DNA from: Charina bottae | Lineage: Eukaryota; Chordata; Lepidosauria; Squamata; Charinaidae | Reading direction: 5' to 3' | NCBI GenBank assembly: GCA_023362775.1 | Contig: JALMGJ010000003.1 | Coordinates: 49,111,916-49,175,915 of the forward strand | Length of the DNA: 64,000 bases | In this document: positions 55,202 to 64,000 of the stretch, piece by piece | How the letters are laid out: the number at the start of each line of letters is the position of its first letter | Position numbering within the stretch: position 1 is the first letter of the stretch | Made by a program: the position numbers and the translations under genes | Notes under the pieces: model-generated | The model's database searches: none | Seen by the model: the letters and a program-made list of their open reading frames with translations, nothing else | What the model was told of the DNA's origin: nothing

Positions 55202-55988
55202 CACTGCTCCCAGCCCATTGCACTGGGATTATAGTAAAAGTGGAAGGTGCTTTGTGGGTGAAAAAACTGTGAACCATAATCTTGCCACAGAATAGGAGAA
55301 GCAAATGATGCTGCAGCAGAATTATTGTCCTCCTTTAGAGGTCGATCTTGAAGGCAAGAGCATAATATCCTACAAAACAAAAATGGAGTAGGCCATGACC
55401 TTGGGAGGCCATCCATTCCTCAGGGTAGCCAAAGGCAAGTAAAGTTAGCAGAAGGCCACAACTAGCTTGGAATGGATTGCCCAAGAGTGACCCCTGCTGG
55501 GCAAGGGAAGCTGCTTTGACTTTAACCCAAGATCAATGTGCTGTGTTTATCTTGCTGCTGTGTGGGAAATTGCAGAGGTTTGATTTTTAGCAGAGAAAAC
55601 TGGAAGACTACAAGGGGAAAAAAGAACCCCCCAAAGAAAGGAACAAGATGAAAATATGTAAATAAAATTAATTGATGGCCTGTGATGTAAGATTTAAAAA
55701 CAACATTTTAAAATAGGCATACCATACCTGGGCTGCAAAAATCTGGATGACGGCAAGATGGAAACAAAAAGTTAGTGTTTTCTGCATCTCTTTGTTGCCA
55801 TCTGATGGTCACCCAGACCTTTTTCAACCCATATTTTAAAATCAAGAAAAAGATAATCCTTTCAAAGGCCACCTGTATAATTGGGATACATAGGGAACTT
55901 AGCAATCTGATTTCAACAAGTAACAGTGGAGAGATACCTTTACCTTGTTTTAAAGTAGATAAATGTTGTTGCATTCTCTAATGTGTTT
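55202..55988. other. Unassigned sequence
   Basis: Nothing recognised. Confidence 0.45.
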
Positions 55989-56517
55989 TACCAGAGCAGT
56001 GTTTCTCAACCTTACCAACTTTAAGATGTGTAGACTTCTTAAGACTTCTTAAGATAACTTTAAGATGTGTAGGGCGTGGTGGCTCAGCGGGTAAGACGCC
56101 AGGCTTGTCGATCAGAAGATCGCAAGTTTGGAGGTTCGAATCCCTAGCCCCGTGTGACGGAGTGAGCTCCTGCACTCGCCCCAGCTCTTGCCAACCTAGC
56201 AATTTGAAAGCATGAATATGCAAGTAGATTAATAGGTACCACTTGGGTGGGTAGGTGCGTTCCATGTGCATCATGCCGGCCACATGACCGTGGAAGCGTC
56301 TTCGGACAACGCTGGCTCTTCAGCTAACAAATGGAGATGAGCACCGGCCCCTAGAGTCGGACATGACTGCACAAATGTGCGGGTGGAACCTTTACCTTTA
56401 CCTAGACTTCAACTCCCAGAATTCCCTATTCCCTAGCCAACAAGCTGGCTAGGGAATTCTGGGAGTTGAAGTCCACACATCTTAAAATTGCTAAGGTTGA
56501 GAAACACTGTACTAAAG
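55989..56517. mobile_element. Palindromic hAT MITE, copy 6, split by a SINE
   Basis: Left arm 55997 CAGTGTTTCTCAACCTTACC; right arm ends 56509 GAGAAACACTG. Flanks TACCAGAG and TACTAAAG match at 6 of 8. The left arm is itself rearranged: aactttaagatgtgtag occurs twice (near 56026 and 56056) before the SINE starts. Confidence 0.88.
56072..56402 (+). mobile_element. tRNA-derived SINE with (ACCTTT) tail, copy 3
   Basis: A box TGGCTCAGCGG at 56080-56090, B box GGTTCGAATCC at 56133-56143, tail aacctttacctttacc. It lies inside the hAT MITE, so it is younger than that element. The TSD is unclear. Confidence 0.93.
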
Positions 56518-56877
56518 TAAAACAAATGTAAATGCATATACATGTACAATAATAAAATGTAAAGTCCTCTCTCTTTAGTAATTAGGCTAAAATGAAAGGC
56601 GGTTTTGCTATTAATATGAAGACTGATTTAAGCATTTAAAATGCGTTATAGAAGCCTAATTGTTAGCTTTATGCAACTATGGAGATACTCAGTGAGATTT
56701 TGCCTTTGTACATCACCCTAAGTCATAATTTGCTTTAGACCTGATTTTCTGAACAATGACTTGGTTCACACATTAGCTATGATTTACCAACCACATAGCT
56801 GTTTTTCATAATATGCTAAATCAAAACTAAATCAACGATGTTATGTTTTTCTGCAGTGTTTGAATACAACCAGCATA
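56518..56877. other. Unassigned AT-rich sequence
   Basis: 56755-56830 has words similar to the palindromic family at 4.1 kb (ttggttcacacattag). Otherwise nothing recognised. Confidence 0.35.
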
Positions 56878-56962
56878 TATTATTTATTATTTATGTATTA
56901 CATTTATATCCCGCCCATCTCCCCCACAAGGAGGGACCCTGGGCGGTTATATATAGATTGCA
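56878..56962 (-). mobile_element. LINE/SINE 3'-end stub
   Basis: tacatttatatcccgcccat followed by gaccctgggcggtt is the antisense tail common to squamate L2-related elements. Confidence 0.5.
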
Positions 56963-57045
56963 GCCTAAAAGAGAGAGATTTGCAAACTGGTCTTTGAAGG
57001 AAGAACTCTTCAAGTTGATTCTTTATTATCCCCTTTCCCTAATGT

Positions 57046-57240
57046 GTATGATTGATTATGTGCCATCAAATTGGTGTCAACCCCCAGTGACCACATTGTT
57101 AGACCTTCTCCAGGATGAGCTATCGCCAGTCTGGCCTTTCAAGTGGTGCAACCATCATCACTTGTAAGCACTGCTGTTGGTCATCCTCTAATTCTCTTTT
57201 CTTCCACCTTTTCTTTGCTTTGGGCATCTTAAAGCAGCAA
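57046..57240 (-). mobile_element. Possible RTE-type LINE 3' fragment
   Basis: gattatgtgccatcaaattg, ggtgtcaacccccagtgacc and ttctccaggatgagct resemble the antisense end of an RTE-clade LINE distinct from BovB. It is decayed. Confidence 0.35.
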
Positions 57241-57297
57241 ATGAGGTTTCCATATTCAAGAGATGGCAACTCCAACCATTTCATTCAATTAAGTTGA

Positions 57298-57482
57298 GGC
57301 ATAGGAAGCTGCCTTATATACTGACCATTGATTCAATAAGTTTGATATGTTTACACTAAATGATGGCAGCTGATCTAGATTTCAGACAGAAATCCTCAGT
57401 GGACAAGAAGATACCCCTAACCAAAACAGAGACCGTTTGCATGCAAAGAATAAGCTGTATATGTAGAGCATGATAAATGTAT
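57298..57482 (-). mobile_element. Decayed tRNA-Ala-like SINE
   Basis: aggaagctgccttatatact, ttcagacagaaatcctcag and accgtttgcatgcaaagaat fit, antisense, a known amniote SINE whose head resembles tRNA-Ala (gctttgcatgcag anticodon region). The pol III boxes are no longer intact. Confidence 0.5.
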
Positions 57483-58626
57483 AAATAGGTGAAACTAGAG
57501 GAACTGTGTGTGAATTATTAGCCACATTATTGTCCTCTAATAATGCAGTTGGATGGTGACCAAACCATGACCTATAATGATTCCCTGGAGAAGGCAGTAA
57601 GGCTATGAGACAATGGTGCTCTGTTGTACTCTCTCTCTCTCTTTTTTTTGCAACTTCACTATAAGAATTATATTTTGTCCAGTGTTAGGTATATATTAGG
57701 GTAATTGTTTTTATATTAACGCAGGACTCATAATGAGCTTAAATGGGTGGAATCCCCCCCCCCCCGAAATTCTGTGTAAGAATAATATACATCCTTATTG
57801 AAGGAGTTAATGTATGCATACAGGAAGCATTCATAATGTAAAGAGCAGTGGCATTGGAGTAAAATTACAACAAGGGATGTGAAAACTGACCCTGAAACAT
57901 TGAAGTATCCCCTAGAATGGGCCACTTGGGTATTCTAGAAGTGATGGGGTGTTTTTTCCCCCCATTTTCAGAAGTATGTTTTCTAAAACCAGAAGGGGTG
58001 TGTGGTGTTCTGGACACAGTCAACCCACTCCCAGAATCAGCCCAGGCTGGAGAAATGGCATTTCTAGGGAACACTGGAATGTTTTGTGAGTGAATCACAC
58101 TGTTTTGTTGATTACATCTCATAGTTAGAAGGAGAGCAGAACTGCAAAGAAGCTGAAGAGAGGGAAGGTAATAGAATTTCTGACTCTTGAAGAGTCAGAA
58201 AAGATGTCACAGCCAAATCGCCCTCACATCCATGTATGTTCACCATTTGGACCTTGTCTCCTGAAGATTGTTCTCACATAATCTAATCTAGACTACCTCC
58301 TCACCATAAACCGTTGCATTATTTCTTGTTCCTCAACTTCCCATCAATTCTGGGTTTTTATCATTGCCAAGATAGTTTACTTATGGATATGCAATGATGC
58401 TGAGAAAAAGAAAAGAAAATCATTCCAGGATTTTACCATATATAATAAGAAGCATTAACAAATGTATTTGATTATGAAAATCACAGAAATCCTAAATTAG
58501 AGTGCCTGTCTTAAATACCATACCATGTGCAATAAAAACATTCTCTATTATCTCAGTGCATCCACACTTTCTCTTGATGGTTCAACCCCAATTTCTCTGC
58601 ATATTGAAGGGACACTAAAGCTTACA
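57483..58626. other. Unassigned sequence
   Basis: A perfect 11-bp stem with a 1-nt centre (TTCTGACTCTT, 58178-58188, with 58190-58200) and a C-run at 57753-57764. Nothing else recognised. Confidence 0.45.
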
Positions 58627-58734
58627 ACTTAGTGCAGTGTTTCTCAACCTTGGCAACTTCAAGCTGTGTGGACTTCAACTCCCAGAAGTCCACACAGCTT
58701 GAAGTTGCCAAGGTTGAGAAACAATGACTTAGTG
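58627..58734. mobile_element. Palindromic hAT MITE, copy 7, shortest
   Basis: Element 58635-58726 (92 bp), CAGTGTTTCTCAACCTTGGC to GAGAAACAATG, almost a perfect palindrome. The TSD ACTTAGTG is identical on both sides (58627-58634, 58727-58734). Confidence 0.94.
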
Positions 58735-59507
58735 AATACAATGGTACACTGATTCTCTCTTTTCTACGTGCTTTTATTTTGTTCAGTGAGAATGGCCTAT
58801 ACCAAGAGAGACAAGGTTTACATGAGAAACAGGGGCTTTGCTGATAGAGGGAGAATTATAAGGAGTCCCCTCACTTCTCAAGGCCTTTTATTTCATTCTA
58901 TGATACTTAACATTCAGCTTGATATCCAGCTAACCCCTCCCATCAAACAAATGATTTATATCAGCGGATTAGAAAAGGGGTGATATGAACACTCCCCCCT
59001 GCTTTATCGTATCTGGAAGTTTGGGAGTTAAAATGTAGCAGCATTGTCCATGGAAAATATATTCAAAACCATACATTATTTAGGCACAAAATATATAAGG
59101 ATAAATGGCTCCCTTGTCCCACTACAAATACATATGGGTGCACACTTTCTCACTTTGGAGGTAGCTGGTTTTCTCTTAGGAAACAGTATCTAGCCTCTTC
59201 CTGTACTACTGGTCCTTAATGAAATTACCCATTTAAAAAAGCAACCTTGAAATCTCATAACAAAACAGACTTTTATCAGACTAAGTCCATGCACATTTGG
59301 ATAAACTGTACACCAAACTACCAAAGGAGGAAAAAAAATAACCTTGTTTTGAGTGGGCACAGAATGGTTGCACACTTGCAACATCAACTCTGCAACACCA
59401 CAATATGTTTTACACTGCTAAAAGTCAGCCATTTTTCATTTGTCTCAGTCAGAATATACTGTTCAAGTTCTAAACACTGGTGTCCCCTGAAGGGGGGGTG
59501 GGGGTTG
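58735..59507. other. Unassigned sequence
   Basis: Nothing recognised. Confidence 0.45.
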
Positions 59508-59870
59508 AATAAAGGCAAGACGTGTAATGGTATGGGGAATGACCTTGGGAGACAGGAGGGAGAGCTGCAGAGTGGACAACTGGCGTGTAAAAGATGTCTC
59601 AGTCCACAGAAGGCGGGATGGCACGGGAAATACTTCAGAAGGGACCCTCCTTAGTTTTCCGGAGAGTAAAAGGAAAGGAGGGGAGAAATACTTTCAGTCT
59701 TGTAAGATATGTTGATGTAATCTTACAATAAAGATAGAGCTAGTACTCCTTGTTGTGCTTATTGTCTGGACTACCTCGCAGGGCTAACAAGATGGCAGTT
59801 ATGGCAGTACAACCAAAGCCCTTGGGTAGGGCTTCAATTGCATTGCTGCAGCTGCCATCTTGCCTTTATT
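59508..59870. repeat. 'AAGATGGC' palindromic element, copy C, split by an LTR
   Basis: The left terminal AATAAAGGCAAGA (59508-59520) is separated by the LTR from its continuation agatggcagttatggcag. The right arm ctgccatcttgcctttatt ends at 59870 and pairs with both left pieces once the insert is ignored. Confidence 0.7.
59518..59794 (+). mobile_element. Small solo LTR, probably endogenous-retrovirus type
   Basis: 59523-59789 (267 bp) begins TGTAATGG and ends GGCTAACA. Flanks AGACG and AGATG match at 4 of 5. It contains a purine-rich U3-like part, agtaaaagg as a weak TATA-like box, and AATAAA (59727-59732) 57 bp before the end, with a GT-rich stretch after it. It carries no coding sequence; the internal virus genes have been lost by recombination or lie elsewhere. 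Confidence 0.6.
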
Positions 59871-60992
59871 GGCTCTCTACTCTCCTGGGGATGCTGGTGA
59901 TTCTAAGCATCCCACTGTTATAAAAAGCCATCTTGATCTGATGATGAATAGCATTTTAAGGTTTTATCTGAAAATCTCACCAAGCAAACTGCATGGACCT
60001 GCAGGAGTCAAGACTGACTTGAAGGCACAACTCTTTTCTTCTATCATGATAAAAGGCTGAAAAGCCACACTGAAAAAGCCACACTAAAAGTTTTGGGAGT
60101 TGTTGCCCCAGTACATTTGAAGGGCACCAGGTTAGGCTAGGCTGAATATATATGAATTGATAATATGAAATTCTCTGCAAATTAATAAAATTCTTTGCTT
60201 AATATTATCTGAAATGATTTGCTGCAGTTGTTTAATATTTCACAATTTAGGGCAGGTGCTTTTCTCTTTTTATGCTCTTAGATCATTAAACAAGAAATTC
60301 AGTACCAATTTATTTAGAAGTCATACAGTGCTTACAATACACTTTTCTTTACTGAGAGATTTCCCTCCATTAATTGTTATTGGAAAGGACATGATTGTCC
60401 TTTTAAAAATGATTTATGAGTGCCAAGTCAGCCCAAGTAAATGGCTATGTCATTTGCTTGTGATAAAATACAACCCAGAGCATATCCATTGTGGAGACTT
60501 TATCCTGAATGTTGCTTATCAAATTTATAGTCAGAATTTGAGGGAAGCGTGGGTTCAAATTGTCCACGAATGTTGTGTTAAGAGATCTGCAAATACAAGA
60601 ATTAGGACTGTACAGATATCCATCTACATATTTTTTTCAACATTTGGGGGATTTGACACATTTGGATTTTCAAGGTCCATTTCAGCAGAAAATCCAGCCA
60701 TCTAACTTTCTTGAATTGTAGCTAAGAGTCAAGCGAATACTCTATCCATGACTTCTATTGGTTCTCCAAAAAATTATTTTGGAATATTTATGAAGGAAAG
60801 AAAAGAATAACATCTGAACTCCAGCAGAGGTATCTGCAGAATCCAGTCTTTTTATCAAAAGGACAAAATGTGTATTGTGATCTGCAGCCTCCCTCCTTTA
60901 CATATCTGTGTGTGATGTCATGTGGTATGTACAAAAGAGGCAGAATTTATGTCACAAAGACATCATACATATTTTGATATTTGAGCCTTCTC
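59871..60992. other. Unassigned sequence
   Basis: 59972-60035 (aagcaaactgcatggacctg, caggagtcaagactgacttg) resembles the 3' end of the SINE at 47.6 kb. The 163-codon frame at 60214-60705 shows no recognised domain and is probably chance. Confidence 0.4.
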
Positions 60993-61039
60993 CTGGGCTT
61001 CGATCATGCAGTCATGGCTGCCATCTTGACATTTTTTTA
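60993..61039. repeat. 'AAGATGGC' palindromic element, copy D, one arm
   Basis: gggcttcgatcatgcagtca and ggctgccatcttgacatttt form the right arm of the family. No left arm was seen. Confidence 0.5.
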
Positions 61040-61334
61040 TCCAACCTCCCCCTCTTGCAGATGCCCCTGTCCACCCTCAGAAAGAACCCACAAAGATTCT
61101 TCCCTCTGAATCAGGACCCAAAGAACTCTCTACCCCAAGAATGAACCAAACAATACATTTTAGTGTGTGTGTGTATGTATTTGTGTTAAGAAAATGTTAA
61201 TCTTTGTGTATCTCGGTATTAACACCAAGATTAGCACCAGAGGAACAATCAAACAGAACAATATTGTGATGACCCCGATTTCAATGTCTCCCTTCCCGAG
61301 TCGGTACCAGGCTGACACGTATCTTTGGAAGTTA
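61040..61334. other. Unassigned sequence
   Basis: A short GT run (61163-61176); nothing else. Confidence 0.4.
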
Positions 61335-61605
61335 ATGGCAGGATTCAAACTGCAATCCTGACAAATATACCCTAATCAAGGAACTATTAACTCCGTTAGT
61401 CAACCAAGCAGCAAACAGTAGCTCAATCAAGGAACTCCTAAAGGGAGAACAACACCTCCACCAACACAAGCAGGACAAGCCAGGGTATATAAACAGAGAG
61501 CAAGTCCCACTCCCTTTTCACACTGAAGATGTTGCCTAGTCTGGCAATGAAATGTCTGCAAGAAAACAACAAGGCTCAGAGAGCACCAAGAACTCCACAG
61601 TTTAA
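61335..61605 (+). mobile_element. Penelope-like fragment with hammerhead-like core
   Basis: Core at 61523-61556: CTGAAGA, stem TTGCC/GGCAA (61532-61536 with 61543-61547), GAAA, TGTC. Preceded by about 190 bp including gacaagccagggtatataaa, a possible TATA-type promoter 45-55 bp upstream. The last ~80 bp match 50419-50500. No reverse transcriptase is present. Confidence 0.55.
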
Positions 61606-62586
61606 CCCTGAGCTACAAATATTCTCTTCGATTGTATGGATAGGTATGTGTATAGATGTATAAATTGAGCTACAATCCAATTATTTTTTAAAAAATCTGC
61701 TTATCAAAGCAGAATGTGAAGATGTCGGATATATCACCCCAATCCACCAAATAGTTTCCTTCATGAGACAGAATAGAGGAGGGATCATCTGGTGTCCTAT
61801 TTCCCATCTCTATTGTGCTGCCATTATGTACCTTAAAGGGTAAAAGCTGGAATAACCAAAGGGCACTCCCTTTAGGACTGTCCACACTAATTACCCATAT
61901 TATAGTTTCCAGTGGCTCTGGAATATTATGTGTTCTTTTGAGATTGGATGGATGGATGGATAGATGATAGATATAAAAATAGTGTACATTCTTGCCTGTT
62001 GCTCATCTCTCCTGGTCCATTCCTCCCTCGCTGCTTTAGCCTGCATTTTTGTCTTGTTTTGCAAGTTAACTGTTTTAGATGTTTGCTGATGTTTAATACA
62101 TGAACATCAAAGTTCATTTTTGCTAGATGAATGGAGTGGCAGGCATCTGCTCTGATTTGGATGTAGGGATTGACTGGGAGTGTGCTGGGCGCAAACTAAA
62201 CTGGAAATTTCTCACAGTTATTTTCCAACAGAAGACAGTAGCAATCCATGTGCAAGTGATACAGTAGAAATTGGCACATTCAAAAGAAACAAGCAAATGA
62301 CTATTAGTCTGATTTCCTTCATATATCCACATAAGGATAAAAAAAAAAGATAGCCATACTTCTTAAAGATATTGAAAAGGAGATAGACCAATATGGACTT
62401 TTGTTAGTAAACTTGTGCTGTACTATAATTTGCCCATATAAATGCATATAAGATTTTTTTCCCTTGAAAAGAGGCCAGAAGTAAAAGGCGAAAGATTTAT
62501 ATGATCTGAAGAGAAACCAGAGTATCCTCCCTCTCCCACTTCCCTTTCCCCCCCCCCCTTTTTTTGCTGTTTGTTGTTGTTTCCTT
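61606..62586. other. Unassigned sequence
   Basis: GGAT array at 61946-61961, C-run and T-run at 62549-62567. The last part (62560-62622) is a strong pyrimidine tract. Confidence 0.45.
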
Positions 62587-62985
62587 TTGTCTTCCGTTAT
62601 TTTTCTTTCTTTTTCTTTACAGGATACTATACTTCCAAAGCAGCTACTTTACTCCCAACTTAAGAATGGAAAATGGAATATTGGTGGACAGCAAAAGAGA
62701 TTCAAAGATACTCTCAAAGCTAATTTAAAAAAATGTAATATCAGCATTGAGAACTGGGAAGCCCTAACTCATGAGCGTTTCAATTGGAGGTCAGCCTTTA
62801 TTAATGGCGCTATGGACTTTGAAGAAGCACAAGTACAGGGCAAAAAGGAGAAAAGAGCTAAAAGGAAGGCACGTCAGGCAAACCCTTATCATGACCGTCT
62901 CCCACCCGGAAACCTATGCCCTCATTGTGGGAGGTTGTGCGGATCCAGAATTGGCCTTTATAGCCACTTACGGATCCACCGTTAA
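62587..62985 (+). pseudogene. C-terminal end of a non-LTR retrotransposon ORF with a C2H2 finger
   Basis: The recognisable part starts at 62623: DTILPKQLLYSQLKNGKW, GGQQKRFKDTLKANLKKC, WEALTHERFNWR, a basic KEKRAKRKAR stretch, then CPHCGRLCGSRIGLYSHLRI plus HR. That is a C-x2-C-x12-H-x3-H zinc finger, followed by TAA at 62983-62985. This 'LPKQLLYxxL...C2H2' tail ends several vertebrate LINE proteins. I cannot place the clade. Everything upstream (endonuclease, RT) is absent. 'ttttctttctttttctttac' and AG directly before codon GAT looks like a splice acceptor. The 3' tail (caatgaatgaatg) ends at about 63044. Confidence 0.72.
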
Positions 62986-63044
62986 AATTTTACCTTTGGA
63001 AGACAATCTTACTCGGCTACGAGTGATCGCCAATGAATGAATGC

Positions 63045-64000
63045 AACATGGCCACTGTGGCTGCAAGAGTGAAGAGGGACAGAGATAAGGAAAAGGAGAA
63101 AGAAACAGGGAGAATGTCTACTGACTCCATTCCATTATCTTCAGAAGTACCAACATCAGACATGAAAAAAATACTGGATGCGATTGCAGCACTGAACAAA
63201 AAATTGATGATTCAACTGCTACCCTGGAGAAAAAGATGGATGACTCAATTGCTACATTGGAGAAAAAGATGGACGACTCAATTGCCTCCTTGGATATAAA
63301 AATGGAAAAAAAATTAACAATTTAGGTCAACAAGTAGACAAAAAAATGGAAGCGATGAAAGAAGATTTAAAAGAAGAATTTAGAAAAGAAATACAAAATA
63401 TTAAAGAGGTAGTAAATACCTTATCAGGGGAATCTAAAGAGACACAAGAACAGGTTAAGAAATTAGAGATTAAATCAGAATCTATTACTAAAGAGATGGA
63501 ATACAACTTAGATGCTATCGCTCTAGTAGAAATGAGAGAAAAAGAATTCATATTGAGATTGAGAGGAGTCCCAGAAAAGTCAGATGAGAACACGAGAGAA
63601 TATATAGTTGGTGCTTTAGCTCAATACTCACAGATAGAAGAAGAAGATCTGGACTCTGAAATAGATAAAATCTTTAGACTTAATTCACGTTACGCTAGAG
63701 AGAATAAAGTGCCAAGAGATATATTGATATATTTCATGAGGAAAGTTACAAAAGAGCAAATTTTGAAGAAGCACTACAGTGACAGATTAAATATAGCAGG
63801 GAAAGATATAATTGTCTTAAAAGAAGTCCCATTAAGAATATTAAGAAAAAGAAAAGAATACTCCTTCCTTACAGATAAATTAAAGCAAAATAACATACCA
63901 TTTAGATGGGAAAGAATAGGAGTATCTTTCACTTTTAAAGAACAAAGATTTAAAATAAATTCCATTTTGAAAGCAAAGGCCTTCATAGAGAAATATATGA
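63045..64000 (+). pseudogene. L1 ORF1, 5' part, runs off the window
   Basis: From the ATG at 63051 (MATVAARVKRDRDKEKEKE) the frame reads a basic leader and then SSEVPTSDMKKILDAIAAL. After a shift near 63200 come three 11-residue repeats (63206-63304). After another shift near 63313 the frame is open to the edge: coiled coil (DKKMEAMKEDLKEEFRKEI ...), then EFILRLRGVPEKSDENTREY. That marks the RNA-recognition domain, and the C-terminal domain (LKEVPLRILRKRKEYSFL, WERIGVSFTFKEQ) follows. ORF1p is the trimeric RNA-binding partner of L1 ORF2p. Two frameshifts disable this copy. ORF2 would lie beyond the window. Confidence 0.88.

Noticed and set aside
56072..56145. Possible tRNA gene with perfect A and B boxes
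   Set aside because: It is the head of a SINE: two other copies share the ~330-bp body and ACCTTT tail, and the cloverleaf is not complete.
60214..60705. 163-codon plus-strand open frame
   Set aside because: AT-rich, no recognised domain, no splice or repeat context; probably chance.
62587..62985. Host zinc-finger gene exon
   Set aside because: The LPKQLLY...C2H2 tail is a recurrent LINE ORF ending, and the 3' AATG-type tail supports a retrotransposon origin.

Overview
This window looks like non-genic DNA from a squamate reptile, most likely a snake, with a lizard possible. I found no host exon, tRNA, rRNA, CRISPR array, operon or other bacterial-style feature. Everything coding-like is a retrotransposon remnant. 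The squamate call rests on the repeat mix: Sauria-type tRNA-SINEs with a BovB-like tail, a nearly complete BovB LINE and several BovB fragments, L2, CR1 and L1 LINEs side by side, small palindromic hAT elements, Penelope-like fragments, and very abundant long microsatellites.

Layout. 1-6 kb: a 317-bp homopurine tract, two antisense L1-related inserts with target-site duplications (TSDs), a CR1 tail, a palindromic hAT MITE and a 12-bp minisatellite. 6-17 kb: mostly AT-rich unique sequence with old palindromic repeats and two stretches that read like conserved non-coding DNA. 17-31 kb: four L2 fragments, a Penelope-like insert with a hammerhead-like core, a GC-rich hAT element, a locally duplicated block and a Sauria SINE tail. 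31.7-42 kb: a tRNA-SINE; a 3.4-kb BovB LINE (minus strand) carrying a hAT element that keeps its reading frame open; an L1 tail with an ATAAC microsatellite; and a nested cluster of hAT, BovB and palindrome. 44.1-45.6 kb: a 1.13-kb solo LTR with a 289-codon open frame, followed by another hAT element. 46.6-50.5 kb: a promoter-like GC-rich island, two tRNA-SINEs, a GGAA array and a Penelope fragment. 52.1-54.4 kb: a 5'-truncated L1 with a perfect 17-bp TSD. 55-59.9 kb: three more palindromic hAT elements, one split by a SINE, and a small solo LTR that splits a palindromic element of unknown class. 61-64 kb: another Penelope fragment, the zinc-finger end of an unassigned LINE, and directly after it the start of an L1 ORF1 that runs off the window.

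How the parts relate. L1, L2, CR1 and BovB encode their own reverse transcriptase and are known to move SINEs that share their tails. The hAT pieces are non-autonomous and need a transposase from elsewhere. All ten usable hAT TSDs here have TA at positions 4-5, the Buster-type preference, which suggests one transposase lineage moved several families. The nesting gives relative ages: BovB before the GC-rich hAT, MITE before SINE, palindrome before LTR.

Limits: family names come from motif recognition without database searches, edges without TSDs are approximate, and 'conserved' means a guess until aligned.
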